Below, piece after piece: positions 33,357 to 41,722 of a stretch of DNA of 61,742 nucleotides (position 1 is the stretch's first letter; each line of letters begins with the position of its first letter). The translations under genes were made by a program, and so were the position numbers. The DNA lies in NCBI GenBank assembly GCA_025057115.1, contig JANWWZ010000016.1:1-61742 (forward strand), in the 5' to 3' direction. The notes beneath the pieces are model-generated. The model was given only the letters and a program-made list of their open reading frames with translations, was not told where the DNA came from and did no database searches. The stretch is from Bernardetiaceae bacterium (GTDB lineage: Bacteria > Bacteroidota > Bacteroidia > Cytophagales > Thermoflexibacteraceae).

Positions 33357-34796
33357 ATGATACATGTTGATTCTGAAATTGCTACTTTAAAAAGGTTGAT
33401 TATCCACAGCCCTGATAGTGGTCTTGGCAAGGTAGTACCTTCCAAAGCACAAGACTGGCTTTTTGAAGATATTGTCCATCTCAAAACTATGCGCAAAGAG
33501 GAGTACGACTATTACATAAAGTTATTGCTCTACTTTTTAGACCCTGAAAAAGTGCGCGGCAAGCTAGCAGAAATAGACCACCCTAAAAATCAACGCAATT
33601 TTTACAAGCCCGAACATCCCCACTTTCACGCCTCTGACAAAGTAATGGATATTGAATATTTGTTAGGGGATATTTTAGAAGACATAGGCATACGTCGCGA
33701 AATTGTGGCCTCAATTGCTGCTTTAGAGCAGTGTTCTTTTGGGCTGCAGCAAACCTTGCTTAAGTTAAGTCCGCGATTGCTGGCAAAAACTATCATTTCA
33801 GGAGCTTTGCCCGATGAGCGCATGATTTTTGCCCCAGTGCCTAACTTTATTTTTACTCGCGATATTGGCGTAACTATCAACAATCACATTTTGCTCAACC
33901 GCCCTGCCAAAGAAGCCCGCCGCCGAGAATCGTTCATTGCGCGGTACGTATTTTACTACCATCCTGCCTTTGAAAGCATTCGAGAAAATATTATAGAAAT
34001 TGCTGATGATGAGCAATTTTTTCTCTTGGACGGCGCCGAACGCGAAAATAGGCACGTTACCCTTGAAGGAGGAGATATTATGATGGTCGCTCCTAATCAC
34101 TTGTTAATAGGGGTGAGCGAGCGAACAAGCCCTCACGCTGCCAATAAAATTATCCAAACCTTGTTTGAGAGAAAGGTAGTAGAAAAGATTTCTGTTATTC
34201 GCATTCCCCCCAAGCGCGACTTTATGCACATCGACACCGTATTTACCCAAGTGAAGCGAAATGTATGGGTACTGTATGGAAAATTTTCTAAGCGCAATTT
34301 AGAAGAAAGGGATTTGCTGGAAAAATTTTATAAAAAAGGCGATGAAAATAAGATCAGAATCAATCAATTCATCAAAGGAAAATCCGCTCCGCGCGAGTTT
34401 GAAACCATAGAAGATTTGCTTGACGAAATAAGCCAACAAGATCTGCATTCTGCCGAGCCTACCCAATTTATCTACTCGGGCAATTACGAATTCCCCTACA
34501 GCTTGCGCGAGCAATGGACCGACTCCTGCAATCTTCTTGCCCTTAAAGAAGGCGTAGTCATAGGATATGATAGAAACGACAAAACCGCAGAAGCTTTTGC
34601 CAGGCACGGCTTCCGACTCATTAAAGCCGCCGACTTGCTAGAACAGTTCGAAAAAGGTCTCCTCTCCCCTGACACGCTAACTGATACCCTCATTATGCTG
34701 CCTTCGGCAGAACTTTCTCGAGCACGCGGAGGCTCCCACTGCATGAGCATGCCCCTGCTTAGGGACAATGTATTTGCACATGGAAAATTTTTCTAA
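33357..34796 (+). CDS. arcA: Arginine deiminase family protein
   Basis: 479 residues, longer than the about 410 of classic arginine deiminases because of a loop region around 85-130. Active-site features: NFIFTRDIGVTINN, the acidic LEGGDIMMV, catalytic histidine in FMHIDTVFTQV and the nucleophilic cysteine in RGGSHCMSMP (C462). The family hydrolyses arginine to citrulline and ammonia. No ornithine carbamoyltransferase, carbamate kinase or arginine/ornithine antiporter gene is nearby, so this is not a standard arginine-fermentation operon. It is divergent from gdhA, and two small SpoIIAA-like genes follow it. Confidence 0.88.
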   Translation: MIHVDSEIATLKRLIIHSPDSGLGKVVPSKAQDWLFEDIVHLKTMRKEEYDYYIKLLLYFLDPEKVRGKLAEIDHPKNQRNFYKPEHPHFHASDKVMDIEYLLGDILEDIGIRREIVASIAALEQCSFGLQQTLLKLSPRLLAKTIISGALPDERMIFAPVPNFIFTRDIGVTINNHILLNRPAKEARRRESFIARYVFYYHPAFESIRENIIEIADDEQFFLLDGAERENRHVTLEGGDIMMVAPNHLLIGVSERTSPHAANKIIQTLFERKVVEKISVIRIPPKRDFMHIDTVFTQVKRNVWVLYGKFSKRNLEERDLLEKFYKKGDENKIRINQFIKGKSAPREFETIEDLLDEISQQDLHSAEPTQFIYSGNYEFPYSLREQWTDSCNLLALKEGVVIGYDRNDKTAEAFARHGFRLIKAADLLEQFEKGLLSPDTLTDTLIMLPSAELSRARGGSHCMSMPLLRDNVFAHGKFF

Positions 34797-34849
34797 CTAC
34801 TCCTTGATTATATATCAACCATATATGCTCTTAATAAAAAAAACTTATC

Positions 34850-35257
34850 ATGCAACGGCTTTATGAAACCCATAACTTTACCTTAGACTACGACCCGCAC
34901 CGCAGCCTTGCCATACAACACTGGTTTGGCAACATGACGGAAGAAGAATACAAAGCCAACATGCATATTCTAGTGGAGTGGATGCTTAAATTGCCAGGTG
35001 TTCGCTTTACGCTTGTGTATCCTAATCTGAATTTTCCCATTACCCCTGATCTACAAGAATGGACTAAGCTCAACGTATTTGAACCTACCGCTCATAAAGG
35101 ACTGGAGAAAGCAGCTTTTATCGTGCCGCCAGCAGTCTTTGAACAAATTATGATAGAATTTTTATCAGTAGAGCAAACTATGGAAGAAGCACATGGAATT
35201 TTTCAAGTGAAATATTTCACTTCTGAAGAAGAGGCTTTCAAATGGTTCAGTAAATAA
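34850..35257 (+). CDS. SpoIIAA/STAS-like small protein, paralogue 1
   Basis: 135 residues, soluble, alpha/beta. It aligns by eye with the next gene: shared TEEEYKANMHILVEW / TKEEYLQELKHYIAL, FPITPDLQEWTKLNVF / FTITPDIQDFINKNIL, SVEQTMEE / SIEQTMEEN and the ending KYFTSEEEAFKWF / RYFADEQEAFAWL. This pattern is of the SpoIIAA/STAS-SEC14-like small proteins abundant in Bacteroidota, whose function is mostly unknown. It lies 53 bases after arcA, so may be co-transcribed with it. Confidence 0.7.
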   Translation: MQRLYETHNFTLDYDPHRSLAIQHWFGNMTEEEYKANMHILVEWMLKLPGVRFTLVYPNLNFPITPDLQEWTKLNVFEPTAHKGLEKAAFIVPPAVFEQIMIEFLSVEQTMEEAHGIFQVKYFTSEEEAFKWFSK

Positions 35258-35266
35258 ACAACTGGT

Positions 35267-35671
35267 ATGGTTCAGGTGTATCAATCCCGCGTTTGGACAA
35301 TTTTCTGGCACGAAAATGCCAAGTGCTTGCATTTCGTTTTCCAACCTTATTCGCGACTTATGACTAAAGAAGAATATTTACAAGAGCTTAAACACTACAT
35401 TGCGCTGGTTCAGCAGTATTGCCCCAAAGCTATCCTTGCTGATACACGCGATTTTGGCTTTACGATCACTCCTGATATTCAGGACTTTATTAACAAAAAT
35501 ATCCTTCTGACCTACGAATCTATCGGCGTTACCAAGCATGCTATATTGACGAGCAAGGACCTGTTTGCTCAAATTTCTATAGAGCAAACTATGGAAGAGA
35601 ATCTTAAGCCATGCTATCAAAATCGATATTTTGCTGATGAACAGGAAGCATTTGCTTGGCTGGGCTTGTAA
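35267..35671 (+). CDS. SpoIIAA/STAS-like small protein, paralogue 2
   Basis: 134 residues, a diverged tandem duplicate of the preceding gene with a 9-base gap. The conserved features are the ITPDIQDFINKNIL helix, the SIEQTMEEN segment and the EEAFAWL-type C-terminus. It has two cysteines and one aromatic-rich N-terminal strand (VWTIFWHENAKCLHFVFQ). No enzymatic motif is seen. Function unknown. Confidence 0.7.
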   Translation: MVQVYQSRVWTIFWHENAKCLHFVFQPYSRLMTKEEYLQELKHYIALVQQYCPKAILADTRDFGFTITPDIQDFINKNILLTYESIGVTKHAILTSKDLFAQISIEQTMEENLKPCYQNRYFADEQEAFAWLGL

Positions 35672-35749
35672 ATTAGCTAATTGTGGTTGCAATAACAGTG
35701 TTGTTTGTTGAAGGAATATATATTTAGTCAATTTTAGCGACGCTCAGAA

Positions 35750-36751
35750 TTATTGCTCTGGGGGGCGATAACCAGAGGTTTCAAAAATTTTTTGAACGTC
35801 GCGCTCTGCCATGAGTTGTTGCAAGGTTATTTCAGGGTGGTTTTTCATGTAAGCACGTACAATTTGCCAACCCAGCCAAGTACCTACGCGCCCTGGACAT
35901 TCATCGCCTATTTCAAAGGTATGGGGACGCTGTTCAATATAGCGCTTGGCAGCTATCAAACTAGTTTCAAAAAACAGGTTATTTTTTACAAAGTGCGCCC
36001 AGATGATGTGCTGATTGTCGTAACAATCTTCTATTTCTTTGGCTGTGTAGCGAATAATAAGGGAATCGGGCACGTGGGGTAAAATGCGCGAAGTGAATTC
36101 ATAGGCTTTTCCGTAGGTAATCATTTGGTTGAGCATCGTTTGATTGCTCTGGTTAATCTGATTGTAATTAGCAGAAAGCATCAGAATGATAGCAGGCACT
36201 ACTAACTCTTTGCGATAATGTTTAAAGATGTAATGCGGGTCAGGGGAATGGTAACGCGAAGCCGTGCCCATGAAGTAATCCAATCCAATGAAAATAGCTG
36301 AGTCAGTGAGGGTCAAATCATTGCTATACCCTGTTACGATGGTGTAAATGACAGGCTCGCGGAATTCTGGGTAGTAATACTTAAGCATGCGAAATGCCTG
36401 CTCCAATTCTCGACGGATGTCAGCCATGTCGCCGAAATAGGCTTTGGCTTCCATTACTAGCGTGTCGATATACTGGCTTTGCCCTAGCCGCAGCATATCG
36501 CTAATTGGAACGGCATCATCGCCCCACCGATGGCGAAATAAAAATGTATTGGCAAATGCTGGGTATTTATCCAAAAATTGCTTGGCTTCTTCTTGGCTAC
36601 TAATGCGAGCAATTTCTTCTTCTAGCCGCACTAAGGTGAGCTTAACAGGAATATGTGAAACATCAGGCACCTCGCCTTCATCAGCACAGGCATTGAGAAG
36701 CCACAAAGCAACAATACTTGGCGCAATGATTCGCCAAATCTTTAGACTCAT
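35750..36751 (-). CDS. gldB: Gliding motility lipoprotein GldB
   Basis: 333 residues. Lipobox LLNAC (cysteine about residue 22). The body has the GldB-type DUF2268 features: QAFRMLKYYYPEFREPVIYT, TDSAIFIGLDYFMG, and the C-terminal DECPGRVGTWLGWQIVRAYM followed by NHPEITLQQLM and YRP. GldB is an envelope lipoprotein needed for gliding motility and for stability of the type IX secretion apparatus in Flavobacterium. It is 38 bases downstream of a SpoIIAA-like gene on the same strand. No other gld gene is in the window. Confidence 0.9.
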   Translation of the reverse strand: MSLKIWRIIAPSIVALWLLNACADEGEVPDVSHIPVKLTLVRLEEEIARISSQEEAKQFLDKYPAFANTFLFRHRWGDDAVPISDMLRLGQSQYIDTLVMEAKAYFGDMADIRRELEQAFRMLKYYYPEFREPVIYTIVTGYSNDLTLTDSAIFIGLDYFMGTASRYHSPDPHYIFKHYRKELVVPAIILMLSANYNQINQSNQTMLNQMITYGKAYEFTSRILPHVPDSLIIRYTAKEIEDCYDNQHIIWAHFVKNNLFFETSLIAAKRYIEQRPHTFEIGDECPGRVGTWLGWQIVRAYMKNHPEITLQQLMAERDVQKIFETSGYRPPEQ

Positions 36752-36789
36752 ACAAGATGTAATCGTTGCACTTGATCAATGCTGCAAAA

Positions 36790-37218
36790 TTAACGGTTTA
36801 GTTGCGGTTGCAGCATTTGCTGTTTGAGCCATATACCAGCTTCGCGGGCGCTAGAAAAACTAACAAGGTGCAATCGACTACCACCTAAAGCAATTTGCAC
36901 ATTGATTGGATTGGCTGCCACCCCTTCTGCCCTTTGGGGGTCAACGCAGAGAGCATAAGCAACGACACCCTTTTTGGCAAGCTGACGGGCTTTTTCATGG
37001 GTAAGGTAGGCAAAAACATTTTCTCGCAATCTCTTCAGGCGGCTTAAATCGCAAAGCACTAGCTGGGCTCCTGTTTGCTCAATTGCTTGTAAAATGATAG
37101 GAGTTGCTGTCACAAACCGCGCATAATCCACAAAACCGTACCAGGTTTCAAGTAAAACATTTTCTTGGGAAAGGTATTCCAAGTGCAAAAAGTCTTCGTT
37201 AAAAAGAATGGAGTTCAT
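36790..37218 (-). CDS. SpoIIAA/STAS-like small protein, third copy
   Basis: 142 residues, alpha/beta, no signal peptide. It shares the overall plan of the two small proteins at 34.8-35.7 kb (N-terminal strand pair, a helix, then LVLCDLSRLKRLRENVFAYL, and a C-terminal helix FSSAREAGIWLKQQ), but is more diverged. It precedes gldB on the same strand by 38 bases and may be co-transcribed with it. No catalytic residues are evident. Confidence 0.6.
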   Translation of the reverse strand: MNSILFNEDFLHLEYLSQENVLLETWYGFVDYARFVTATPIILQAIEQTGAQLVLCDLSRLKRLRENVFAYLTHEKARQLAKKGVVAYALCVDPQRAEGVAANPINVQIALGGSRLHLVSFSSAREAGIWLKQQMLQPQLNR

Positions 37219-37324
37219 ATAAAATTACTACCTGTTTTACAAGTCTCCATATCACCAAAAACAGGTTTGTTTGCTGGTTGAGTTTATTTTACAGAATAAA
37301 CGAAAAGTGGCGCAAAATATTACA

Positions 37325-37954
37325 TTACAAGAATTCTTCCAAATTTCCTAGTCCTTGTCGCACCACTTCCATATTTCCATCATCATAGCAAAGAACAACG
37401 GTAGAAGGAACGTTGCCGCCATAACCTGAGTCGATAATAATATCGACCAAGTGGTCGTATTTTTCCTTGATGGAATAAGGATCGGTCATGTATTGAATTA
37501 ATGCATCTTCATCTTTGATAGAGGTGGTCAAAATGGGGTTGCCCAGTTCTTTGACCATAGCGCGGGGTACGTTGTGATCAGGCACGCGGATGCCTACTTG
37601 GTTTTTCTTCTGTCCTACAATCTTGGGCACTTGGCTACTGGACTCTAAAATAAAAGTAAACGGACCAGGCAAGGCTTTTTTCATTACCCTAAACACGGAA
37701 TTGGGAATCTGCCGCGCGTATTGACTAATGTCAGAAAGGTCATAGCAAATAAAAGACAGATGCATTTTGTTAGGTTTAACCCCTTTGAGCCTGCATATGC
37801 GCTCAATTCCTTTGGGACTGTACAAATCACAACCTACTCCATAGACCGTATCAGTAGGATAAACAACAACGCCATCTTCCCGTAAACATTCCACTACGCG
37901 GCGAATTTTATGCGGCTCGGGATTTTTAGGATGAATAGGGATGATTTCTGCCAT
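37325..37954 (-). CDS. Sua5/YciO/YrdC family protein (threonylcarbamoyl-AMP synthase-like)
   Basis: 209 residues. The YrdC-domain signature is clear: GVVVYPTDTVYGVGCDLYSP (28-47), KGIERICRLKGVKPNKM, PGPFTFILESS and QVGIRVPDHNVPRAMV, then GNPILTTS. The wording of the N-terminal motif is closer to YciO than to TsaC, and there is no C-terminal Sua5 domain. The family makes threonylcarbamoyl-AMP for t6A37 in ANN-reading tRNAs; YciO itself may have a different role. Single gene, divergent from folD. Confidence 0.88.
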   Translation of the reverse strand: MAEIIPIHPKNPEPHKIRRVVECLREDGVVVYPTDTVYGVGCDLYSPKGIERICRLKGVKPNKMHLSFICYDLSDISQYARQIPNSVFRVMKKALPGPFTFILESSSQVPKIVGQKKNQVGIRVPDHNVPRAMVKELGNPILTTSIKDEDALIQYMTDPYSIKEKYDHLVDIIIDSGYGGNVPSTVVLCYDDGNMEVVRQGLGNLEEFL

Positions 37955-38001
37955 AACTGAAATGGATTGTATGTGCTAATTTCGCAAAAGTTTTTTAGCC
38001 T

Positions 38002-38877
38002 ATGAGATTGATAGATGGCAAAGCGGTAGCGGAAAAGATACAAGAACAAATCAAGGAGAAGGTAGCGGAAATGCGCCTACAAAGCCAGCGCGTTCCTCAC
38101 TTGGCGGCAGTGCTAGTAGGTAACGACGGAGCTAGCCTGACGTATGTTTCCAACAAAGTGCGCGCTTGCGAAAAGGTAGGTTTTCGCTCTACGCTTATCC
38201 ACCTGCCCGAATACATTACCGAAGCCGAACTATTAGCCCAAGTGCAGGCTCTTAATGAAAATCCCGACATAGATGGCTACATTGTACAACTTCCCTTGCC
38301 TTCTCATATTAATGCAAAAAAAATTACTTACGCCATTAGCCCTGATAAGGACGTAGATGGCTTTCACCCTACTAACGTGGGCAAGCTCGCCTTAGGACTG
38401 CCTACGTTTGTACCCGCTACTCCTTTGGGAATTATTCAATTAATAGAGCACTATCAAATTAGCACTGAAGGCAAACACTGCGTAGTAATAGGACGTAGCC
38501 ACATTGTAGGCTTGCCTATGAGCTTGCTTATGTCGCGGAACGCCTATCCAGGCAACTGTACCGTTACCCTTACCCATAGCCGCACAGCAAATTTGGCGGA
38601 AGAAACTCGGCGCGCCGATATTCTAATTGCTGCCTTGGGCAAGCCTGAATTTATTAAGGCAGAAATGGTAAAAGAAGGCGCTGTAGTAATAGACGTGGGC
38701 ATTACTCGCCTGCCCGACGCAAGTAAAAAATCTGGCTTTGTACTCAAGGGCGACGTAGCTTTTGAGGAAGTGGCTCCACGCTGCAGTTACATTACGCCCG
38801 TTCCAGGTGGTGTAGGTCCGATGACTATTGCTGCTTTGCTCAAAAATACCCTACTGGCTGCTGAAAAAGTCGTATAA
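38002..38877 (+). CDS. folD: Bifunctional methylenetetrahydrofolate dehydrogenase/cyclohydrolase FolD
   Basis: 291 residues. Signatures: GNDGASLTYVSNKVRACEKV with the catalytic lysine, DGYIVQLPLPSHI, PDKDVDGFHPTNVGKL, and the NADP-binding VIGRSHIVGLPMSLLM, then ITPVPGGVGPMTIAALLKNT. It converts methylene-THF to formyl-THF, supplying purine and formyl-methionine synthesis. The next gene (RIC protein) starts 30 bases later and may be co-transcribed. Confidence 0.97.
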   Translation: MRLIDGKAVAEKIQEQIKEKVAEMRLQSQRVPHLAAVLVGNDGASLTYVSNKVRACEKVGFRSTLIHLPEYITEAELLAQVQALNENPDIDGYIVQLPLPSHINAKKITYAISPDKDVDGFHPTNVGKLALGLPTFVPATPLGIIQLIEHYQISTEGKHCVVIGRSHIVGLPMSLLMSRNAYPGNCTVTLTHSRTANLAEETRRADILIAALGKPEFIKAEMVKEGAVVIDVGITRLPDASKKSGFVLKGDVAFEEVAPRCSYITPVPGGVGPMTIAALLKNTLLAAEKVV

Positions 38878-38907
38878 AATTTGTATCTTAGAAAAGAGAA
38901 AAAAGTT

Positions 38908-39666
38908 ATGCTGCCGCGCAACAAACGCCTTTTTGAGCTTGTGGCTGAAAACCATGCCCTTGGCGCAATTCTACACGTGTTTGGGATTGATTTTTGCCAG
39001 CATGGACATCAAACCCTAGAAGCCATTTGCCGACAAAAGCGCATCAGTACAATCCCCATTTTGAAAGAATGGGAGTCGATGCGGCAGCAGGAGCGCGTTT
39101 TTGCCCCTGACCTGCTTAAAAATTACGCAGTAGATGCAATTATCGACTATCTAAAAAATGCGCACCGCATTTTTATGCGCCGCCGCTTGCCTTACATGCA
39201 GCACCTGGTGGAAAATGCTCGGGCTGACTCCCTCTCACCCAAAATGCAAGAAATCCTCAATGACCTGAAAGTAGCATTTCCCTTGTTTGCCGAAGACTTC
39301 ATACGCCATATTTTAGAGGAAGAAAACAGCACTTTTAAGTATATCTTGCTTTTAGATGACGCACTCTACCACCGCGGTGGATTGGGCAAAGCATTTTTTG
39401 CTATGCAAAAACATACCATGCAAAGCATTGCTATCAAACACCACCACGATGACGATGAAATGCAAGGTATCCGCGAGCTAACTCACCACTACGCTACGGA
39501 TAGTCATACGCCTTTGGTAGTTCGCGTGCTATACTCCGAGCTACAGCGCTTCGAAAAAGAACTCCAAATTCACGCCGCCATTGAAAACCGCATTTTACTT
39601 CCCAAAGCTCTTGTTTTAGAAGACAAAGTAAAACGCCTCCTACAAGAAAAAGCCGCTCTTAATTAA
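38908..39666 (+). CDS. RIC/ScdA/YtfE-type di-iron iron-sulfur cluster repair protein
   Basis: 252 residues. An N-terminal ScdA-like domain (residues 10-45: FGIDFCQHGHQTLEAICRQ) is followed by a hemerythrin-like four-helix domain with histidine/glutamate ligands in RRRLPYMQHL, EDFIRHILEEENSTF, IKHHHDDDEMQ and ELQIHAAIENRILLPKAL. These proteins help restore Fe-S clusters after nitric oxide or oxidative damage. Where most homologues have a Cys-Cys pair in the N-terminal motif (DFCCGG), this protein has FCQHG, so only C30 and C41 remain. The start at 38908 (MLPRNKRLFE) fits the family. It follows folD. Confidence 0.85.
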   Translation: MLPRNKRLFELVAENHALGAILHVFGIDFCQHGHQTLEAICRQKRISTIPILKEWESMRQQERVFAPDLLKNYAVDAIIDYLKNAHRIFMRRRLPYMQHLVENARADSLSPKMQEILNDLKVAFPLFAEDFIRHILEEENSTFKYILLLDDALYHRGGLGKAFFAMQKHTMQSIAIKHHHDDDEMQGIRELTHHYATDSHTPLVVRVLYSELQRFEKELQIHAAIENRILLPKALVLEDKVKRLLQEKAALN

Positions 39667-39752
39667 GGAAGAGAGCAAGAGGTTGTCGAAATTTTCTGCA
39701 AGAACCCGTAGAAGAACAAATGACCGTGAGAGAATTGCCAGCCCAGGGTGAT

Positions 39753-40562
39753 TTATTCTTCTTCGTCGGGGTAGAGATAGCGCTGTATTTGCTGGCGCAG
39801 TTCTACTAAATTCAGGTCGGTGAGTATTTTGCCATTGCGCACAGCAGAAGCCTGCCCCCTTTCTTCTGAGACCACTAATACGAGTGTATCAGTAGCTTCG
39901 CTCATGCCGATGGCTGCTCGGTGGCGAAGCCCCATGTTAGGAGGCACATTGCGGCTATCTGTTACAGGTAAGATGCAACGCGCTGCTTTGATTCTTCCTC
40001 CCACGATCATTACTGCTCCATCGTGCAAAGGACTGTTTTTAGAAAAAATTGAAATAATGAGTCGTTTAGATACAATGGCGTCGATTAAATCACCCGTTTC
40101 GCAATAGCTATCAAGTTCATCTTCGCGTGAAAGGACAATCAAAGCACCCGTGTGAGTAGCACTCATGACCTTGATGGCTTCTAGCAAATCGTGAATGTCA
40201 AAATGGTTTTCGTGGCGATGGCGTCGTTTAAAAAAGTGGCTCAAATGGATGCCTTTGATATCGGCGGATTTGCCCAAAATGAGCAAAAACTTGCGAATTT
40301 CCTGCTGAAAAATGATCAAGGCTGCAATAATGCCCACGCTCATGAATTTATCCAGAATGAGGGTAAAAATTTCCATTTGGGTAGCCTGCACAATCAAAAA
40401 CACTAAGTACAAAATCAACAAGCCAATCAATACGCGCAGGGCTACTGTACCTTTTACTAGCTTATAAACGCTAAAAATTAGAATGCTAACAAGGGCAATG
40501 TCGGCAATATCTGCCCATTTTACCTCTAAGAATCCGATGTGAAAAGCCGTTATAGGTTTCAA
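39753..40562 (-). CDS. cdaA: Diadenylate cyclase CdaA
   Basis: 269 residues. Three N-terminal membrane helices (about 15-85), then the DAC domain with the DGAVMIVGG and GLRHRAAIGMSEATD active-site motifs. It makes c-di-AMP from two ATP. In Bacteroidota c-di-AMP is linked to cell-envelope and potassium homeostasis, by analogy with Firmicutes. The frame starts with TTG (40562) directly after an in-frame TAG, and the next methionine lies inside the third helix, so TTG is the only start that gives the whole membrane domain (IGFLEVKWADI). A TAACTTTG -7 box at 40633-40626 would give a leader of about 58 bases. Confidence 0.92.
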   Translation of the reverse strand: MKPITAFHIGFLEVKWADIADIALVSILIFSVYKLVKGTVALRVLIGLLILYLVFLIVQATQMEIFTLILDKFMSVGIIAALIIFQQEIRKFLLILGKSADIKGIHLSHFFKRRHRHENHFDIHDLLEAIKVMSATHTGALIVLSREDELDSYCETGDLIDAIVSKRLIISIFSKNSPLHDGAVMIVGGRIKAARCILPVTDSRNVPPNMGLRHRAAIGMSEATDTLVLVVSEERGQASAVRNGKILTDLNLVELRQQIQRYLYPDEEE

Positions 40563-40625
40563 CTAGTTAGGCAAGACAGTTAAATCTCAAGTAGAGTCAA
40601 GGTTTCATTACGCCTAAAAACGCGC

Positions 40626-40633
40626 CAAAGTTA
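40626..40633 (-). promoter_or_regulatory. Possible -7 box for cdaA
   Basis: TAACTTTG on the minus strand is an exact TAnnTTTG. It supports transcription of the TTG-initiated cdaA frame. No clear -33 TTTG is at the usual distance. Confidence 0.35.
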
Positions 40634-40691
40634 CAAACTTCATGCGTTTGTACATGTTTTCCTCTCAGTCGGATAAAAGCCGAGGGCAGCG

Positions 40692-40699
40692 TATATTTG
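40692..40699 (+). promoter_or_regulatory. Possible -7 box for the prenyl synthase gene
   Basis: TATATTTG is an exact TAnnTTTG match, 25 bases upstream of the ATG at 40724. No good -33 element. Confidence 0.35.
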
Positions 40700-40723
40700 C
40701 TATTAAACCATCGACAAAAAATT

Positions 40724-41704
40724 ATGAACTTTGACTTGCACGCTGCCCACGCTGCTTTGGAAGATGCAATCCATCACCTACCCCTTTACGGCACTCCCGC
40801 TGAACTGTACGACCCCATGCGCTACATTATGTCCTTAGGAGGCAAACGCATGCGACCCATGTTAGTATTGCTAGGCAAGTACGCAGTTACAGGTACATGG
40901 CAGGACGTAGTCCAACCCGCTATTGCGGTTGAAATGTTTCACAATTTTACCCTTATGCATGATGACATAATGGACAGAGCACCCTTGCGCAGAGGACGCG
41001 CTACGGTTCATAAAAAATGGGATGAAAACGTTGCTCTGCTTTCAGGTGATGCCATGTTAGTTAAAACTTATCAGCAATGGCTTGAGACCGTCCCGCCTGG
41101 TTTTTTGTTGGGCTTGCTCAAGCGATTTTGCCAAATAGCAGTGCAGGTATGTCAGGGTCAGCAAATGGATATGAATTTTGAAGCTCGCAAGCGGGTAACT
41201 ATGAAAGAATACTTGGAAATGATACGCATGAAAACAGCCGTATTAATCGGTTTTAGTCTGGAAGCAGGTGCTCGGCTGGGTCATGCAAGTGAAGAAACCC
41301 TAGACCAGCTTTACCATTTCGGCGAGCTATTAGGCATTGGTTTTCAACTCAAAGACGATTTATTAGACGTCTACGGGCAGCCAGATAAATTTGGCAAGCT
41401 CATGGGAGGAGATATCATTGCCAATAAAAAAACTTTTTTGCTGGTTCGTGCCTTAGAGCTAGCCAATGCAATGCAAATGCGTGAATTGGACTATTGGCTC
41501 ACTGTAGAAGAGTTCGACCCGCAAACTAAAGTGGATGCTGTAAAAGAAATTTACGACCAACTGGCAATTAAAGAACACACAGAAAACGCTATGAATGAAT
41601 ACTTCGAAAAAGCATTTGCTACCTTAGAACAAGTGGCGATTTTGCCAGAGCGCCGCCAAGTGCTTCGTGAGTTTGCCCGCGCCATTATTGAACGCGATCA
41701 ATGA
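40724..41704 (+). CDS. Polyprenyl (isoprenoid) diphosphate synthase
   Basis: 326 residues. Aspartate-rich motifs FARM as HDDIMDRAPLRRG (about 82-94) and SARM as KDDLLDVYG (about 215-223), with GGKRMRPMLVLL upstream. These enzymes condense allylic diphosphates with isopentenyl diphosphate. The chain length cannot be read reliably, although the residues before FARM (NFTLMHDD) suggest medium or long chains such as menaquinone side chains. The start at 40724 (MNFDLHAAHAALED) follows family length. A rhomboid gene follows after 18 bases. Confidence 0.93.
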   Translation: MNFDLHAAHAALEDAIHHLPLYGTPAELYDPMRYIMSLGGKRMRPMLVLLGKYAVTGTWQDVVQPAIAVEMFHNFTLMHDDIMDRAPLRRGRATVHKKWDENVALLSGDAMLVKTYQQWLETVPPGFLLGLLKRFCQIAVQVCQGQQMDMNFEARKRVTMKEYLEMIRMKTAVLIGFSLEAGARLGHASEETLDQLYHFGELLGIGFQLKDDLLDVYGQPDKFGKLMGGDIIANKKTFLLVRALELANAMQMRELDYWLTVEEFDPQTKVDAVKEIYDQLAIKEHTENAMNEYFEKAFATLEQVAILPERRQVLREFARAIIERDQ

Positions 41705-41722
41705 CTGTAAAGTCCAGGGCTT

